Below are positions 49,506 to 62,950 of a stretch of 64,000 nucleotides of DNA, piece after piece (position 1 is the stretch's first letter; every line of letters starts with the position of its first letter). The DNA comes from Eonycteris spelaea. Taxonomy: Eukaryota; Chordata; Mammalia; Chiroptera; Pteropodidae. A program made the translations under genes and the position numbers. The notes below the pieces were generated by a model. That model saw only the letters and a program-made list of their open reading frames with translations, made no database searches and was not told the origin of the DNA. The DNA lies in the NCBI GenBank assembly GCA_003508835.1, contig PUFA01000027.1, positions 3,534,001 through 3,598,000 of the forward strand, in the 5' to 3' direction.

Positions 49506-50064
49506 CTAACCATTTAAAACATGAAATTTCAGTAAGAAGTGGATACTGCCCTCAATAAGCCAGTTTCTATTAAATCAATCAATGTCGGAGCATTGTGAAT
49601 CAAACTTCAAAGTTAGATAAAGAAAACACATCTGAACAAAACAAGGAACAATCTCCACAATATATAATGGATCCTAGAATTGGAGGGGGGAAAAGTGCTT
49701 TGGGTTGTTAGTTTATGAGTTTGTGTAGTATGCACAATAATGCCTTATTCCACTAAAAAAAAAAAAATAGAATATAACTACAAAGAACAAATGTTCCAGC
49801 TGTGTGGTTTGATGCACAATAGAATCATGATGAGTACAACTTACAACAATTTTAGTGAAGCAGTAATTGCTTAATGCAAATCTGTACACCATTAACCACA
49901 ATTCCCTTTCTACCATCTTTAGAAAAACTACCCAATAACGACCTCCTTTTCTTATGAGATATTTACCCTATGTGTAACATTAAGCCAATAAAGTAATTTG
50001 AAAACTGTAACTAGCCATACGATCTAACAAATAAACAACCAGTACAGCTTAAAAAGTTTAAGAA
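49506..50064. other. Intronic interval, nothing recognised
   Basis: AT-rich, with an A13 run near 49756. Confidence 0.3.
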
Positions 50065-50195
50065 CTGTGGCGTCAAAAGCGGCCAGTGTCCATCATTTCT
50101 AGCCAGTTATGTGACACTGGTCAAATTTCAGTTTCTTTATCTGAAAAATGGTAATACCGGTACCTACATGCTACATTTGTGAAAATGAACTAGTT
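50065..50195 (+). repeat. MIR fragment
   Basis: AGCCAGTTATGTGACACTGG, TCAGTTTCTTTATCTGAAAA and TGGTAATACCGGTACCTACA follow the sense MIR core. Confidence 0.75.
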
Positions 50196-50723
50196 CCTCT
50201 TGGTAACCATGAAGATAACAAAATATAGACGTTTTAGGGTTTATAAATACTTAAATTTATGTTAGTTCTAAGTGATCAAAAATGAATGAGCAACAAAATA
50301 ATGTGTATTAAGCACCAACACCTGATCTATTCACCCTACTTAACAAGTTTCATTTGTAAAGTCTTAAAAGTAAGTGGCACTAGCCCAACCAGAAGCAACA
50401 ATTTAATTCTGGGAGGTTTAAAGGCAAAGGAAGGCTGCTAAACCAAAAGAAAATAAAAGGAACAGAGGTTATACAGGCTCGAACGAGGTGGCGGGTGACC
50501 CAGCTGAAGAGTACAGGACCAACCGTCCAGGACACCCGAACTAGGGGCCCAGAGTCGCCGTGGCTCCTCCCAATGAGGAAGCAGAAGGCATTCAACCTCA
50601 CCGACTAGTCCCACCGCGACACTCCGACCCCAAGCAGGTCGCATGGAAGGTCGCGCGGGCAGAGCCCCCAGAGCCAGCCGCGGGGGTCCAGGCTTCCCGC
50701 GGGCGCCTCCCCGCCGGGCCCTA

Positions 50724-50924
<201 letters not shown>

Positions 50925-51010
50925 CTACTCTTTCGCAGCCGCCACCGCCGCCGCCGCCTCCGAGACCGGCTCTACCATAGAAACATGAGCGCAGAGCACG
51001 GGAGCACCGC

Positions 51011-51031
51011 GAGGAATGCTGGGATACTGGA
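51011..51031 (-). promoter_or_regulatory. ZNF143/THAP11-like site in the SEM1 promoter
   Basis: On the minus strand this reads CCAGTATCCCAGCATTCCTC, close to the ZNF143 (SBS) consensus built around ACTACAATTCCCAGCATGC. It lies about 130-150 bases upstream of the SEM1 ATG inside the CpG island, the usual place for this motif in housekeeping promoters. The match is by eye. Confidence 0.5.
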
Positions 51032-51040
51032 GGTCCGCCC

Positions 51041-51054
51041 AGCGCTTCCTGCGG
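51041..51054 (-). promoter_or_regulatory. ETS-like (GGAA core) motif in the SEM1 promoter
   Basis: The minus strand reads CGCAGGAAGCGC, a GGAA core in a GC-rich setting typical of GABPA/ELK sites at CpG-island promoters. It sits just upstream of the ZNF143-like motif. ETS cores are common, so the call rests on the position. Confidence 0.35.
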
Positions 51055-51062
51055 GTTTAGCA

Positions 51063-51724
51063 ACCCAGAGTTAGAAAGGTGGCTTCTTTTGTGCCTGTCT
51101 CGTTTTACCTAGAGTTTCTGAATTGACACACTTAATAAAAAGATACGTTCCGTGACTGGAAAAAACTCGTAATGTGTAGAAAAGTTAAAACCTTTACCTA
51201 ATTTACTGCTGAGGGATGAGGTATCCACGAAGATTCATTACAGGCCTGCTGAATACCAGGCCCGTAACATACAGTTGCTCTATCCTTAAAATAATTCCCT
51301 GAGCGTGGTATTAAATATCTCCCTATCACAGAAACTTCAGATTCAGAAATAGCTAAAGTCACTCAGGTAGTGCTAGATAATCCAAATGCAAATTTGTTTG
51401 CCTGACTTTAATAGCCAAACTTTTCCATTATTCAGTGTTCTTCCATCTTGTAATTATGCTGTGGTGCATATTCTATTGTGTATGTGTGTGTAATAACTAG
51501 TTTACAGGTAATTATAAAATAATACTATGTAAAAGATGTATGCAATTTATTATGGTGTTCAAAATGTGTCATTTGAATTTTTAAAATATTAAATATTTTA
51601 AATATAGTGAATTATAAAACATGTATGTAATATAGGTGAGCACTATGTAATATGATTATAAATTAATAATTGTAAGTTTTGATACATGTTTTTGTTTATA
51701 ATTTAAATCCCATTTCTTCAACAT
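51063..51724. other. Upstream flank of SEM1, nothing recognised
   Basis: Outside the CpG island the sequence becomes AT-rich at once. 51241-51420 has a faint reversed MIR look (CAGGCCCGTAACATACAGTT, then CAGAAACTTCAGATTCAGAA). No gene starts in the opposite direction from the promoter that I can recognise. Confidence 0.3.
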
Positions 51725-51890
51725 TAGTTTATACCATGTATGAGGCAAGCACTATGCTAAAAATCAAACATATGTATAGACAAGGTCCTTCCCCTCAAGG
51801 AGCTCATAGTCCACTCGGAAACATGTAATTAGGTAAATCGCGATGACACAGTTATACATTTGAATCTCCGTTTTAAAATAAAATTACGTG
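51725..51890 (+). repeat. L2 3' end remnant
   Basis: CATGTATGAGGCAAGCACTA, CAAGGTCCTTCCCCTCAAGG and GAGCTCATAGTCCACTCGG are decayed L2 3' end words in order. Confidence 0.65.
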
Positions 51891-52244
51891 AGAAATGAAC
51901 AGAGAGTGTGAGTATACAAAGAATGGACCAATTAAATAGAGCACAAGTTTGGACCAGAATTTGGGAACCTATAGTTAGATGTAAATTTATAAAAAACAAT
52001 ATGGCCCTTATAACACTATTTTGATTTGATTACTGAAAACATTAGCAGTCTTCAAATTAAGTTCAAAGTATATGTAATTTGCATGTTACATAAATACCAA
52101 ATTAATGAAAGAAGAGAAAAAAATGGGGAAAATCTAAAATAGAAAGTAAATGTAGGCAGTAGAATGCAAAGTATGTAGTATATTTCTTCATATTAAAGTT
52201 CATTTGTTGGCAAACGTTTTTTAACTCTGATGAGATCTCTTAGA
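51891..52244. other. Non-coding interval, nothing recognised
   Basis: AT-rich, no identified repeat. Confidence 0.3.
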
Positions 52245-52440
52245 GTGGCGGTCCCACCATTTTTGGCACCAGGGACCGATGCTCCTATGAGAATCTAATG
52301 GCTGAAATGATCTGAGGTTGGAGCTGAGGAGGTGTCATGCGAGCCTGGAGGGAGCTGCCAAGCTTGCCCGTGCTCGCCTCCTGCTATGCGGCCCAGTTTC
52401 TAACAGACTGCAGATCAGTACCAGTACTCAGCTTAGTGAC
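52245..52440 (-). mobile_element. Non-autonomous hAT (MER1-like) element, second copy
   Basis: CGGTCCCACCATTTTTGGCA, CCAGGGACCGATGCTCCTAT, GAGAATCTAATGGCTGAAAT, GATCTGAGGTTGGAGCTGAG and CTCCTGCTATGCGGCCCAGT match the family inserted at 14702-14904. This copy is more diverged at its right end. Orientation by convention. Confidence 0.7.
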
Positions 52441-52565
52441 TTGAGCGTGGATTTATATCCTACAGAATTATAGTGAAGATTAAATGAGATTAGATAATAT
52501 GCATAGTTTATACCTGGCATGTAATAAGTGATAAATACATGTTAGCTATTATTAACTACGATCTT
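52441..52565 (+). repeat. MIR fragment
   Basis: AGATTAAATGAGATTAGATA, ACCTGGCATGTAATAAGTGA and TAAATACATGTTAGCTATTA are the sense MIR 3' half. Confidence 0.75.
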
Positions 52566-52689
52566 GAATTTTAAAATATCTTAGATCTTCCAAACCAACC
52601 CTAAAAGTCTCTAAATATGCTTTTGTTTCTTAGATGATATTTTGGTGATACTTTGTGAGAAAGTTAGTTCCTCCGCAAGTTAATAATAA

Positions 52690-52900
52690 TAATATAATAA
52701 TAGTAGTGAACCTATATTTAATATTTACTTTGTATTGGGCACTGTACCAAACAAGTCCTTTTTGTGTACTTACTTATTGAATACTCCTCATAACGCCCTA
52801 CTAAGTGAGTCTTACAATTTAAAATCCATTTTGTACTTGATGGCACTGAGGCACAAAGAGGTGGTAATGTAGCCAAGTCACAGTGCTAAGAAGTGGTGAA
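52690..52900 (-). repeat. MIR SINE remnant
   Basis: TTTGTATTGGGCACTGTACC, GATGGCACTGAGGCACAAAG and AGTCACAGTGCTAAGAAGTG follow the reversed MIR order. Confidence 0.75.
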
Positions 52901-53044
52901 ACTATTATATAAGGGCTTTCTTAAAGGACAGGAAACAAATTCATCTCAATGTGTGGAAAGGCAGACAGTTCACACCCAAATCCCCAGAAACATTTTCTTT
53001 CTAACACTATAAACGTATACACATATCACTTGTGGAAAAATGGC

Positions 53045-53085
53045 AAAAACAAAAAACAAAAAACAAAACAAAACAAAACAAAAAA
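53045..53085. repeat. (CAAAA)n-type simple repeat
   Basis: Repeats of CAAAA and CAAAAAA over about 40 bases. Confidence 0.95.
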
Positions 53086-53639
53086 CCCATAAATATAGAC
53101 AGAAGTACAGAGTGTGAGGAGGTATAATGAAGAAAATCAAATTTTGGGGTTGACTTAGCCCTCTGTGGCTAGGAAAACACTCCACGACCCAGTAAGAAGC
53201 ACTGTAGTCAAAACTATGTCTTTACCTGTATATCATATGTCTGTAATGGGTTAATTATATTTAACCTCACAGAAAATCAAGTTAGTAGCAGACTTTATAA
53301 TAGATGATTCAACTCGTCTCAAGCAATTTTTTTTCATAGAAGTTCCATTTCGGATCCACATGGTATTAGTTATACCACAAATACCTGAATCCTTAAATTC
53401 GCTATGGAATAACCTAACCATTCAGTAACTAGGCCAGAACCGATCATATAAGATTGACTTTTTTTATCTATCTCTCTCCAGTAAGAAATGGTGAAGGGCT
53501 GTTAAATGTGTGATATCTAGAGGAAGAACTAATTTCAAAAGCATCTTCATTTTGACTTCAGAAGGACACAGATAATTAGCCAGTCATGAAAAACTGAGGG
53601 CAGCAGACCTATGATGTCCTTTCAGGATATGTAAAAAGT
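53086..53639. other. Non-coding interval, nothing recognised
   Basis: No gene or repeat was identified. Confidence 0.3.
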
Positions 53640-53855
53640 TTCAGCTCCAAAGCACTGAGTTCAAACTCAAGCTCTGCTACTTATCAGCTGAGGCGTTCTA
53701 TAAAATTACTCCCCTCTTAGGCCTCGGTTTATCTATCTTTGAAATGTAGTAATGTTACATTCCTTATGAGGATGTTGTAAAGATTAAATGAGTTATTTCA
53801 TGTAAAACACTCAGAAAGATGTATGGTAAATACGCAATATATAGTAATAGTTTGA
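53640..53855 (+). repeat. MIR SINE remnant
   Basis: GAGTTCAAACTCAAGCTCTG, CTACTTATCAGCTGAGGCG, TAGGCCTCGGTTTATCTATC and AGATTAAATGAGTTATTTCA follow the sense MIR order. Confidence 0.85.
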
Positions 53856-54504
53856 AGTAGAAAAGAGAATAATAATGCTGATTCCCACCTCCAGCAATTC
53901 ATAAAACTCCCAAGGCTAGAAGAAAGTTTATTTTCAACAGCATCCATGCTTGTCATCAAGAGTACTGAACTTTTGCTGTGCTATGGCTATATTTTGTCTG
54001 CCTTTTCTAATTTGCAGAACACAACCATTTGCAGCAGCTTCTCCCTGAGTCTCCAAAGGGCAGGCCCTGAATGAGATAAAATCCATAAAGTACACCTTCA
54101 GGACCCTTCTTCTCCCTCCAGGTCACAACATTCAGGCAGCTACCAACACCATCAAAATTCCACATACATTTGTAATACATGCAAGTGTAATTCCATTAAG
54201 AAAAAATGGAAATTTAAAAGGGTGGTGCAAACCAAACTATATGTCATTTGTAGCAACTGAAATATAGTATAGAAAGGATGAGATATCAGAAAGTAGAGCT
54301 TGAGATATCTTTTATAGAACATCTCTTATTTCTTATAAAACCATAGCTCCCTGTTGAAATTTTGATGCTTTCTGGGCCTTTAAAATTTATTCACTTTCCC
54401 CAGAAACAGATCTTGAAGGTTTTCAAGAAAAGTGGGCTATAACTATGAAGTTGCTCTGAAGCAAGCTAGCTCTAAACCCTGTGATCTATTTTGGTTTGTT
54501 TGTT
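53856..54504. other. Non-coding interval, nothing recognised
   Basis: No gene or repeat was identified. Confidence 0.3.
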
Positions 54505-55695
54505 TTGTTTTTTATTGTAGTAACAACACTTAACACATTTTTAAACGTACAATACGATATTGTTAGTGATAGGCATGGCGTTGTACAGCAGATCTCCAGA
54601 ACTTACTCATTTTGTGTAATCGAAACTTTATACCTGTATTAAACAGCAACTCCTCATTTCCCTCCCCCCCCCTAGCCTCTGGCAGTTACCATTCTATTCT
54701 CTGTTTTTATGAGATTAACTATTTTAGATACCTCATGTAAGTGGAATCATGCCATAGTTTGTCCTATTGTGATTGATTTATTTCACTTAACACGATGCCC
54801 TCCGGATTCATCAGTATTTTGACTATCACAGAATTTCTTTCTTTTTTTGAGGCTGGATAATATTCCATTGTATGCATATACCACATGTTCTTTGTCCATT
54901 CATCTGTCAATGGTCATTTAGGTTGTTTTTATATCTTGGCCATTGAGAGTGATGCTGAAATCAACATGGAGTGCAGATAAAGTTTTTAAGATCCTTATTT
55001 CAGTTCCTTTGGGTAACTGCCCTGAAGTGGGGTTACTAGATAATATAGTTGTTCCAGTTGTAATGTTTGAGAACCCTTCATACTGTTTTCCATACTGGCT
55101 ACTCTTTTTTATATTCCACCAACAATGTATATAGGGTTACAATTTCTCTACATCCTTGTCACCCTTTTGGGATTTTTGTTTTTGTTTTTGTTTTGTTTTT
55201 TTTTTGATCAAAGTTGTTTCATTATGGTTCTGACTTGCATTTCCCTGATGATTCATGATGTTGTCTTTTCACATACCTGTTGGTCATTCGTATGCCTTCT
55301 CTGGAGAAATGTCTATTCCAGTCCTTTGCCCATTTGTCAATTGGGTTATTTGTTTTTTACTGTTGAGTTGTAGAAGTTTCTTATATATTTTGGGGATTAA
55401 CCCCTTATTTGTTATATTTTGCATACATCTTTTCCATTCTATATGTTGCATTTTCATTCTGTTGATTGCTTATTTTGCTGTGCAGATTTTAATTTGATAT
55501 AATTCCACTTGCCTATTTTTGCTATTGTTCCTTATGTTTTTGGTTTCCTATCTAAGAAGTCATTGCTTAGACCAAAGTTATGAAGCTCTTCCCTATATTT
55601 TCTTCTAGAGTTTTGTGCCTTCAGGTCTTACGTTTAAAATTTTAATCCACTTTGGGTTGATTTTTATGTGTGATATGTGTTTAATGGTTTGGCTT
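54505..55695 (-). mobile_element. L1 3' end (late ORF2 plus 3' UTR), minus strand
   Basis: The plus strand shows the reversed L1 order: a 3' UTR (54505-54720), GGCTGGATAATATTCCATTG, GTCCATTCATCTGTCAATGG, TTCCACCAACAATGTATATA, TTGCATTTCCCTGATGATTC, CAGTCCTTTGCCCATTTGTC and TTAATCCACTTTGGGTTGAT. It is 5'-truncated at about 55695. Short indels and a T-rich patch (55177-55206) break any reading frame. Confidence 0.92.
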
Positions 55696-55944
55696 ATGGG
55701 GGAGTAAAATAAAAGAACATTTTTTTTTTTAATGCAAAACTTAAAAAATGTCACTTTTGAAATAAAGTGATATTTTTCACTCTCTTCACAAAATGATTTA
55801 ACATTGTTTATGATTCTGCTCTGAGGTACATGCTGTGCAATGCCACATGCAGACAAGGTCCTTCCCTCTGAGTTATATCCTAGTAGGTTTTTTTCATCAG
55901 CCTACATAGAAAAAGCTAAAATTTTCTGAGCAAATATTTGGGAC
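55696..55944. other. Non-coding interval, nothing recognised
   Basis: No gene or repeat was identified. Confidence 0.3.
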
Positions 55945-56100
55945 TTTATTTCTAAACTTTAATGTGCATTTAAATCTCTGGCCATCTTGTTAAAATGTAG
56001 ATTCTGATTCGGTTGATATACCTAGGGTTTGAAGTTCTACATTTTTAACAAGCTCCCAGGTGATATCGATGCTGCTGGTCTGGAATCCACATTTAAAGAA
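55945..56100 (+). mobile_element. MER5A-like hAT element
   Basis: TCTAAACTTTAATGTGCATT, TTGTTAAAATGTAGATTCTG, ATTCGGTTGATATACCTAGG, TTTTTAACAAGCTCCCAGGT and GATGCTGCTGGTCTGG follow the MER5A order. Confidence 0.75.
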
Positions 56101-56189
56101 GCAAAGGTTTATATCTAATGGAAGAGAAAATATCTGAAAATTGATCCAGCTAATAATACTGTGTGACTAATCTATAACTTATTGTGGCT

Positions 56190-56870
56190 CCTTTATATTG
56201 TAGGGGAAGAAAGCCATTCCCTCTACTCTTCTAGGTTCAATGAAATAAATTGACAACAGGCAGATTAACAGAAGAAAATGTAAACAAATTTATTGAATTT
56301 TAAATATGCACTGGAGCATCACAGAAAAAAAAGTGGATACCCAAAAAACAGTAAGATTCGAGACATTATACACTGTCAATAACAGAAGGGGGAGAGAATA
56401 TAGACAATTCAGGAGAGAATAAATGATTTTTAGGAAAGATGAATGGGCTGTTAGAAGGAGAGATGAGACATATGTTGGTTTGTGACAAAGTTTGTCTGGG
56501 TATAAAGTCGACTTTTGGTCTCTTCCCTGGTGTTGACGAGTCAGGCCCTGGTGGTGGTAGTTGTGGTGGTGATGGTGGAGACATTTATGACAACTGTTTC
56601 TTTCGGAGGATCTGTCTTTAGGCAGATAAGGAGAGTTCAGAGAAAACCATACCCTGTATGTCATATTCAAGTGCCTTCAGCTCAAAATAATCAATATACT
56701 AAAGCAACATATTTTGGGGTAGCATGTCCAGAATTCCTTCAACACCCACACGAAATTCAAATGTTTGCTTCTTACTATTGGAACTTTTCTTCTGAAATGA
56801 TCTTGCTCTTAAACATTAGGGGCTTAGCTCTTATCTTTGTGAGTAACTAACATGTTTGTTAGTATTATGA
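56190..56870. repeat. Possible old interspersed repeat, unnamed
   Basis: GAAATAAATTGACAACAGGC, AAACAAATTTATTGAATTTT, a GGTGGTGGT-rich patch (56535-56580) and TTAGGCAGATAAGGAGAGTT look like a known type of old mammalian repeat, but I cannot name it. The GGT-rich patch creates spurious open frames on both strands. Confidence 0.35.
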
Positions 56871-58836
56871 GTACTCTATATTCAATGATTGATTTGGACT
56901 TTGAGAAGAATTACAATAACATGTTTCTGGGCTCTTTTATCATGACAAAATTCTTGGGCAAATAGATATGTTAAAAATCATAGTAAAACAACTCTCAAAA
57001 ATATCTAGAATTCATTGTAGAGCAATTAATAAGGAATAAAGAAACAGTTATATAAAATCCAAATGCTAATGATACTTAATTTACCAGAGAGTAAAAGCCC
57101 AACCAAAAAATACCACCTTACACCAAAATACATGTTCAAAAATCTATATTTGCATGCCCAAGACTTGTTTGAAAAGACGATATGGTCTCGCAAGTAAATC
57201 ATAAGAATTTTAAAAATTTTGTAAATGCTGTATTTATATGACAGACAAGAACCACTCCGGAGGAATCATTATGGTTTGGGAAATGATATGCAATTTCAAA
57301 ATCATCTAAATCATTTCAATTGCCTATATTTACATTTATATAATGGGTATTTATAATGGTGATTATTTTAGAACTTACCTTGTTTTCCAGAATCTCACAT
57401 TGGTTTCTATGGGAACGAGAATGGCTCTGAAGAAGAGCATTTTAAGAACTCTTTTCACATTCAGTGACTGCTAACTGAACTGCAAATTCTGTTCATCTGT
57501 TAACGGTTTTTAACTCTTAAATTTTAACACAGAAATAAAAGTTGGGCATTCTAGCTTCATAAATCATTTTAAATAATAAAAAACTACTTTTATGAAACAT
57601 CTGGCACATTGAAACATTTGAAAACAAAATAACTAGCTTTAGGGGCTAATAATTTGTTTCACTTTATTAAATTCGTTATTAATTAATCCATGTTGGCTAT
57701 GTGCTTGCGCTCAGAAAATTGTGTAAAGAAAACTTCGTCTGAAATATTATTTCAATACATTTTCTCTGCCACATGCACACACACACTTATATGTTTTCTT
57801 TCTTTTGTAAAAATCCCTTTAGAAAGCAATGTAAAATGTTCTGCATTTAACGTAACTTTCTGCCAATATCTCGCCCATCCAGTTCTATTATTTACCCTGG
57901 TACAGTATTATACCTTTACAGTGTTCTTGCACCAGCTGGAACTTATTTTTACCATTTTTGAAACAAGTTTCATAAGTCTTCGTATTTCAATTTTTCTTTT
58001 TCTTGGAATAGATTTTTAGATCATAAAAAGCCCAACATGTAGCTTATGTATTACATTTGTTCAGTTTACTATGTTTAATATTTCCCCACATTTCATGTTG
58101 TCTCGTAAACTTTATTTTTTTAATTCCCTGAAGAAATGATATTTCAGTATATATTTTATTTAATTCCTTCTCAAAGTAATTAAAGCCCACTAAAAATAGA
58201 GAAGCCTATTTCAGAAAAGAGTGCTAAAACTACATTTTTGTTCACCCAAAATGTAAAAGCTGCTGGTTGAAAGCACATGGCATCCCATAACCAGCTTATG
58301 TAATAGCTACTCAAGTTATTGCTGACATATAATCTGTGTTTTAAATCCGAAAAAGGACAGGTTGATGGCAGAGTTCCAGGTAGGATGGAATAAGCAAGTA
58401 TTTTTTACCTTTCTTGGGTTGGTGGATTTCTGCCTACAATCATTGTGGCCCTGGTCTCGGTCAGGATTGCTAGAGACTAGTGACAGTTTGAGAAGTGAAA
58501 CTATTGGCATTGTGTGACCAAGAGACCATCTTATAACTTACTGACATGGGATATTATTTTTTTCTTTCTTAAAAGTATTTTTCATTCAGATTTGGTTTTA
58601 TGAAATAAATTAGGGATTACAACACTTTGAAAAATGGAAAGATAAATACAGGTAGGAAACACGTAACTAAATTTTGGGGGGAAATGACCAATTGATTGCT
58701 GTCTTTTAAAAGCTGATTTTTGAAGTGAAGCAGAAAACAGGCTAAAAAGTAAAAGCAAGTACTCTGTTAATCTTCAGAAGAGAAGATTAATCTTGAAAAG
58801 TATCTGAATCTGAAGGTGAGGAAAATGATTGTCTAT
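56871..58836. other. AT-rich, repeat-poor upstream flank (candidate conserved part 57040-57700)
   Basis: No transposon family was recognised over nearly 2 kb. 57160-57700 carries many ATTA/TAAT homeodomain-type cores and a TGACAG (57240-57245, MEIS-like). A 109-codon open frame at 57690-58019 is hydrophobic but has no known relatives. Confidence 0.3.
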
Positions 58837-59034
58837 CAGGGTTACTCAAGGTGGGGTCCATAGATCAGTGCCCATCTGAGACAAGATAAATACCAAAAGT
58901 GAGCATAAGCATTTAGTAGTTTGACATTGCCATTTCATCCAACCCTGTGATTTTTCAGTTTACGAAAAATCAGTCCATGGCATTTGGGAATTTAAAAAAA
59001 TTTCTCTTTACTACAATTAGTTTGAGATGCACTG
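58837..59034. mobile_element. Small hAT-like element with paired ends
   Basis: The left end CAGGGTTACTCAAGGTGGGG and the right end TTAGTTTGAGATGCACTG are imperfect inverted repeats of the hAT type. Length is about 198 bases. No clear 8-base target duplication was seen. Confidence 0.5.
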
Positions 59035-60249
59035 ATTTGGCATAAATTACTGTACACCGGGAAAAAAGAGTGCCATTTGAACTTCATAGTATTGAAAATA
59101 ATTTATCCTGTGTGATTCTGTCTGAAAGCTTGGAAGTGAGGGGGGGGTTTATCTCTGAAAGATCTCTTTCTAGCCCTAGAATAACATGCTTATTTTCATA
59201 AAATTACAGCAAAAGAGAGACTAAGCGGATATTCTTTCCTTTGCATATATAAAAACAACAGTGCTTAAGTGAGATATCTGATATTACACAATTACTATCA
59301 AAAATTTAAAGTCAAGTTAAGTAAACAGCATCGCACAGAATTTGTTTAATATTCTGATGAATAAATAAAAATACCCTGGGTTGATTATTGCAACAAATTG
59401 GGTATATTTTCTATTTCATATGGCAGGTAGCAGTGCTTTGTCTTAAGGTTACAGAAAGAAAACATTATGTTACAGTTATTTGATGGATGACTAGTGAAAC
59501 TATATATAGTAAAAAAAAATCAAGGTGAAGAATTGGAATGGATTCAATAAACCAAAATTATAATTAAAGAGAATGAAGAAAGATTAAGGTAGAAGCAAAT
59601 GTATAGTTTGGCTAAAGAACCAGTAGAGCAGAAAAGGTATAAAATCCCCAGAGAGAAAGAGCTACCTTGGACTACAAATAGGAGAAATAAACTGAAAATA
59701 TAAAAGGGAAAGTTTAGACAAAAACTGGGAATTTTTGTTAATTGTTAAGAGTATTAGGTTAGCTGAGTGGGTGGTCAATGAAGACATTTAAAACCTCATT
59801 GAACAAACCCATGGACGTTGTATTGTGGAAGGTAAGACTTCAATGGCAAGGGGGATGGACTGTCTCAACTGTGAGGTCTTTTCCAGCTCCAATTTCTGCT
59901 CTTCCATAGCTCTAAAGAATAGTTTCTAAATTGCTTGATCGACCCAGACAAATAAAACTCAACGCAAGGATAAAAACCCCAGACAAAACAATAACGTCAG
60001 ACAAAATTGAAACACGCCCCTCCAAAGGGCAAAAAAAAAAAAAAAACCACCCTAAATCTTGCATCATACCCCAAAGACAACAAATGAGGCTCTGGAAACC
60101 TGCCCAAAGGAGTAAATTCCAGAGACAGACCCCTTCAGTGAGAAAAGCCCAACCAACAGGTTAGGAGATCTCGACTTCTCAGATAGGCCTATAAAACCTC
60201 CCAGCTGATCTTAATACTAGGGTAGGCTTAAAAGTGAAAGGGAAAAGAA
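59035..60249. other. Non-coding interval, nothing recognised
   Basis: No gene was identified. An A-run interrupts a lysine-rich 77-codon open frame at 59931-60164, which I consider chance. Confidence 0.3.
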
Positions 60250-60800
60250 ATGTATTAAAGAGCCTGGTCTATGAGTGAACTAATTCATATATTCATTCTA
60301 CAACGATTTATGGAGCACCTGCTATGGACCAGCCTGTACTTTAGGGTGGGACACATGGGTGAACAAAACAACAAGGTATCTGCTCATGCAGCACTTACAT
60401 TTTAGTGCAAAGAATAATATAACATAAGTTAAAAAGCAGCGGTAAGGAAGATGAAGGGGTGAGGGTGGGGTGGATCTGGGCAGCTAATTGTATTTAATAG
60501 TGCAATCAGGTAGAGCTCATGGAGGAGAGACATCTGAGCAAGAGTTGAAGGAAGTGAAAGAAGATAGCCAAGTGGATATTGGGGGAAGAACATTCCAGGC
60601 CAAGAGAACCATAGCGTGCTGCAGGCAGGGAGGTTGGAACATACCTGGTGTGTCTGAGGAAAGGGATGGAAGGTAGTGTGGCTGGAAGGAAGTGAGAATG
60701 GGGAAGACTGTTAAGAGTATGGTTTACAAGTATGGTCAGAGAGGCCTTGTAGGCCATTAGGACTTCATCTTTTAGCCTGAGTAAACTACCCACAGCATCT
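60250..60800 (+). repeat. Ancient repeat (L2-type 3' words and unnamed repeat)
   Basis: ATATTCATTCTACAACGATT, TATGGAGCACCTGCTATGGA and GGGTGAACAAAACAACAAGG are L2-style. AGAACATTCCAGGCCAAGAG, GTGTGGCTGGAAGGAAGTGA and GGCCTTGTAGGCCATTAGGA follow a known old repeat pattern. Confidence 0.55.
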
Positions 60801-61119
60801 TGAATCAAGAATCCTAAGAACTCAATGAAGAAACTAATTCATACCAGGTGTCAACCCCTTGAGAAACGGCCCCACCCACACATCAGCTGTGTGTTCCTCC
60901 AGACTATCAGGTGGACCATCAGCATCATCCAGCAGGAGCAGGATGTTCCTTCAAGTGTTAATGTATCCTATGGTTACTGCTACTGAGAAATATGAATATT
61001 TACTTTCAATTATTCTTATTTCAGCAATGAAAAATCCAAACAAAATTACATTGTAATCTTTGTGTAATGTTTGTACATATATGAAATATGTGTTCTGTAA
61101 CAGAAAATAAACCCCTTAA

Positions 61120-62950
<1,831 letters not shown>

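Noticed and set aside
56290..56850. Overlapping open frames with His-rich or Val-rich runs
   Set aside because: They come from the GGTGGT-rich patch read in several frames; no known protein.
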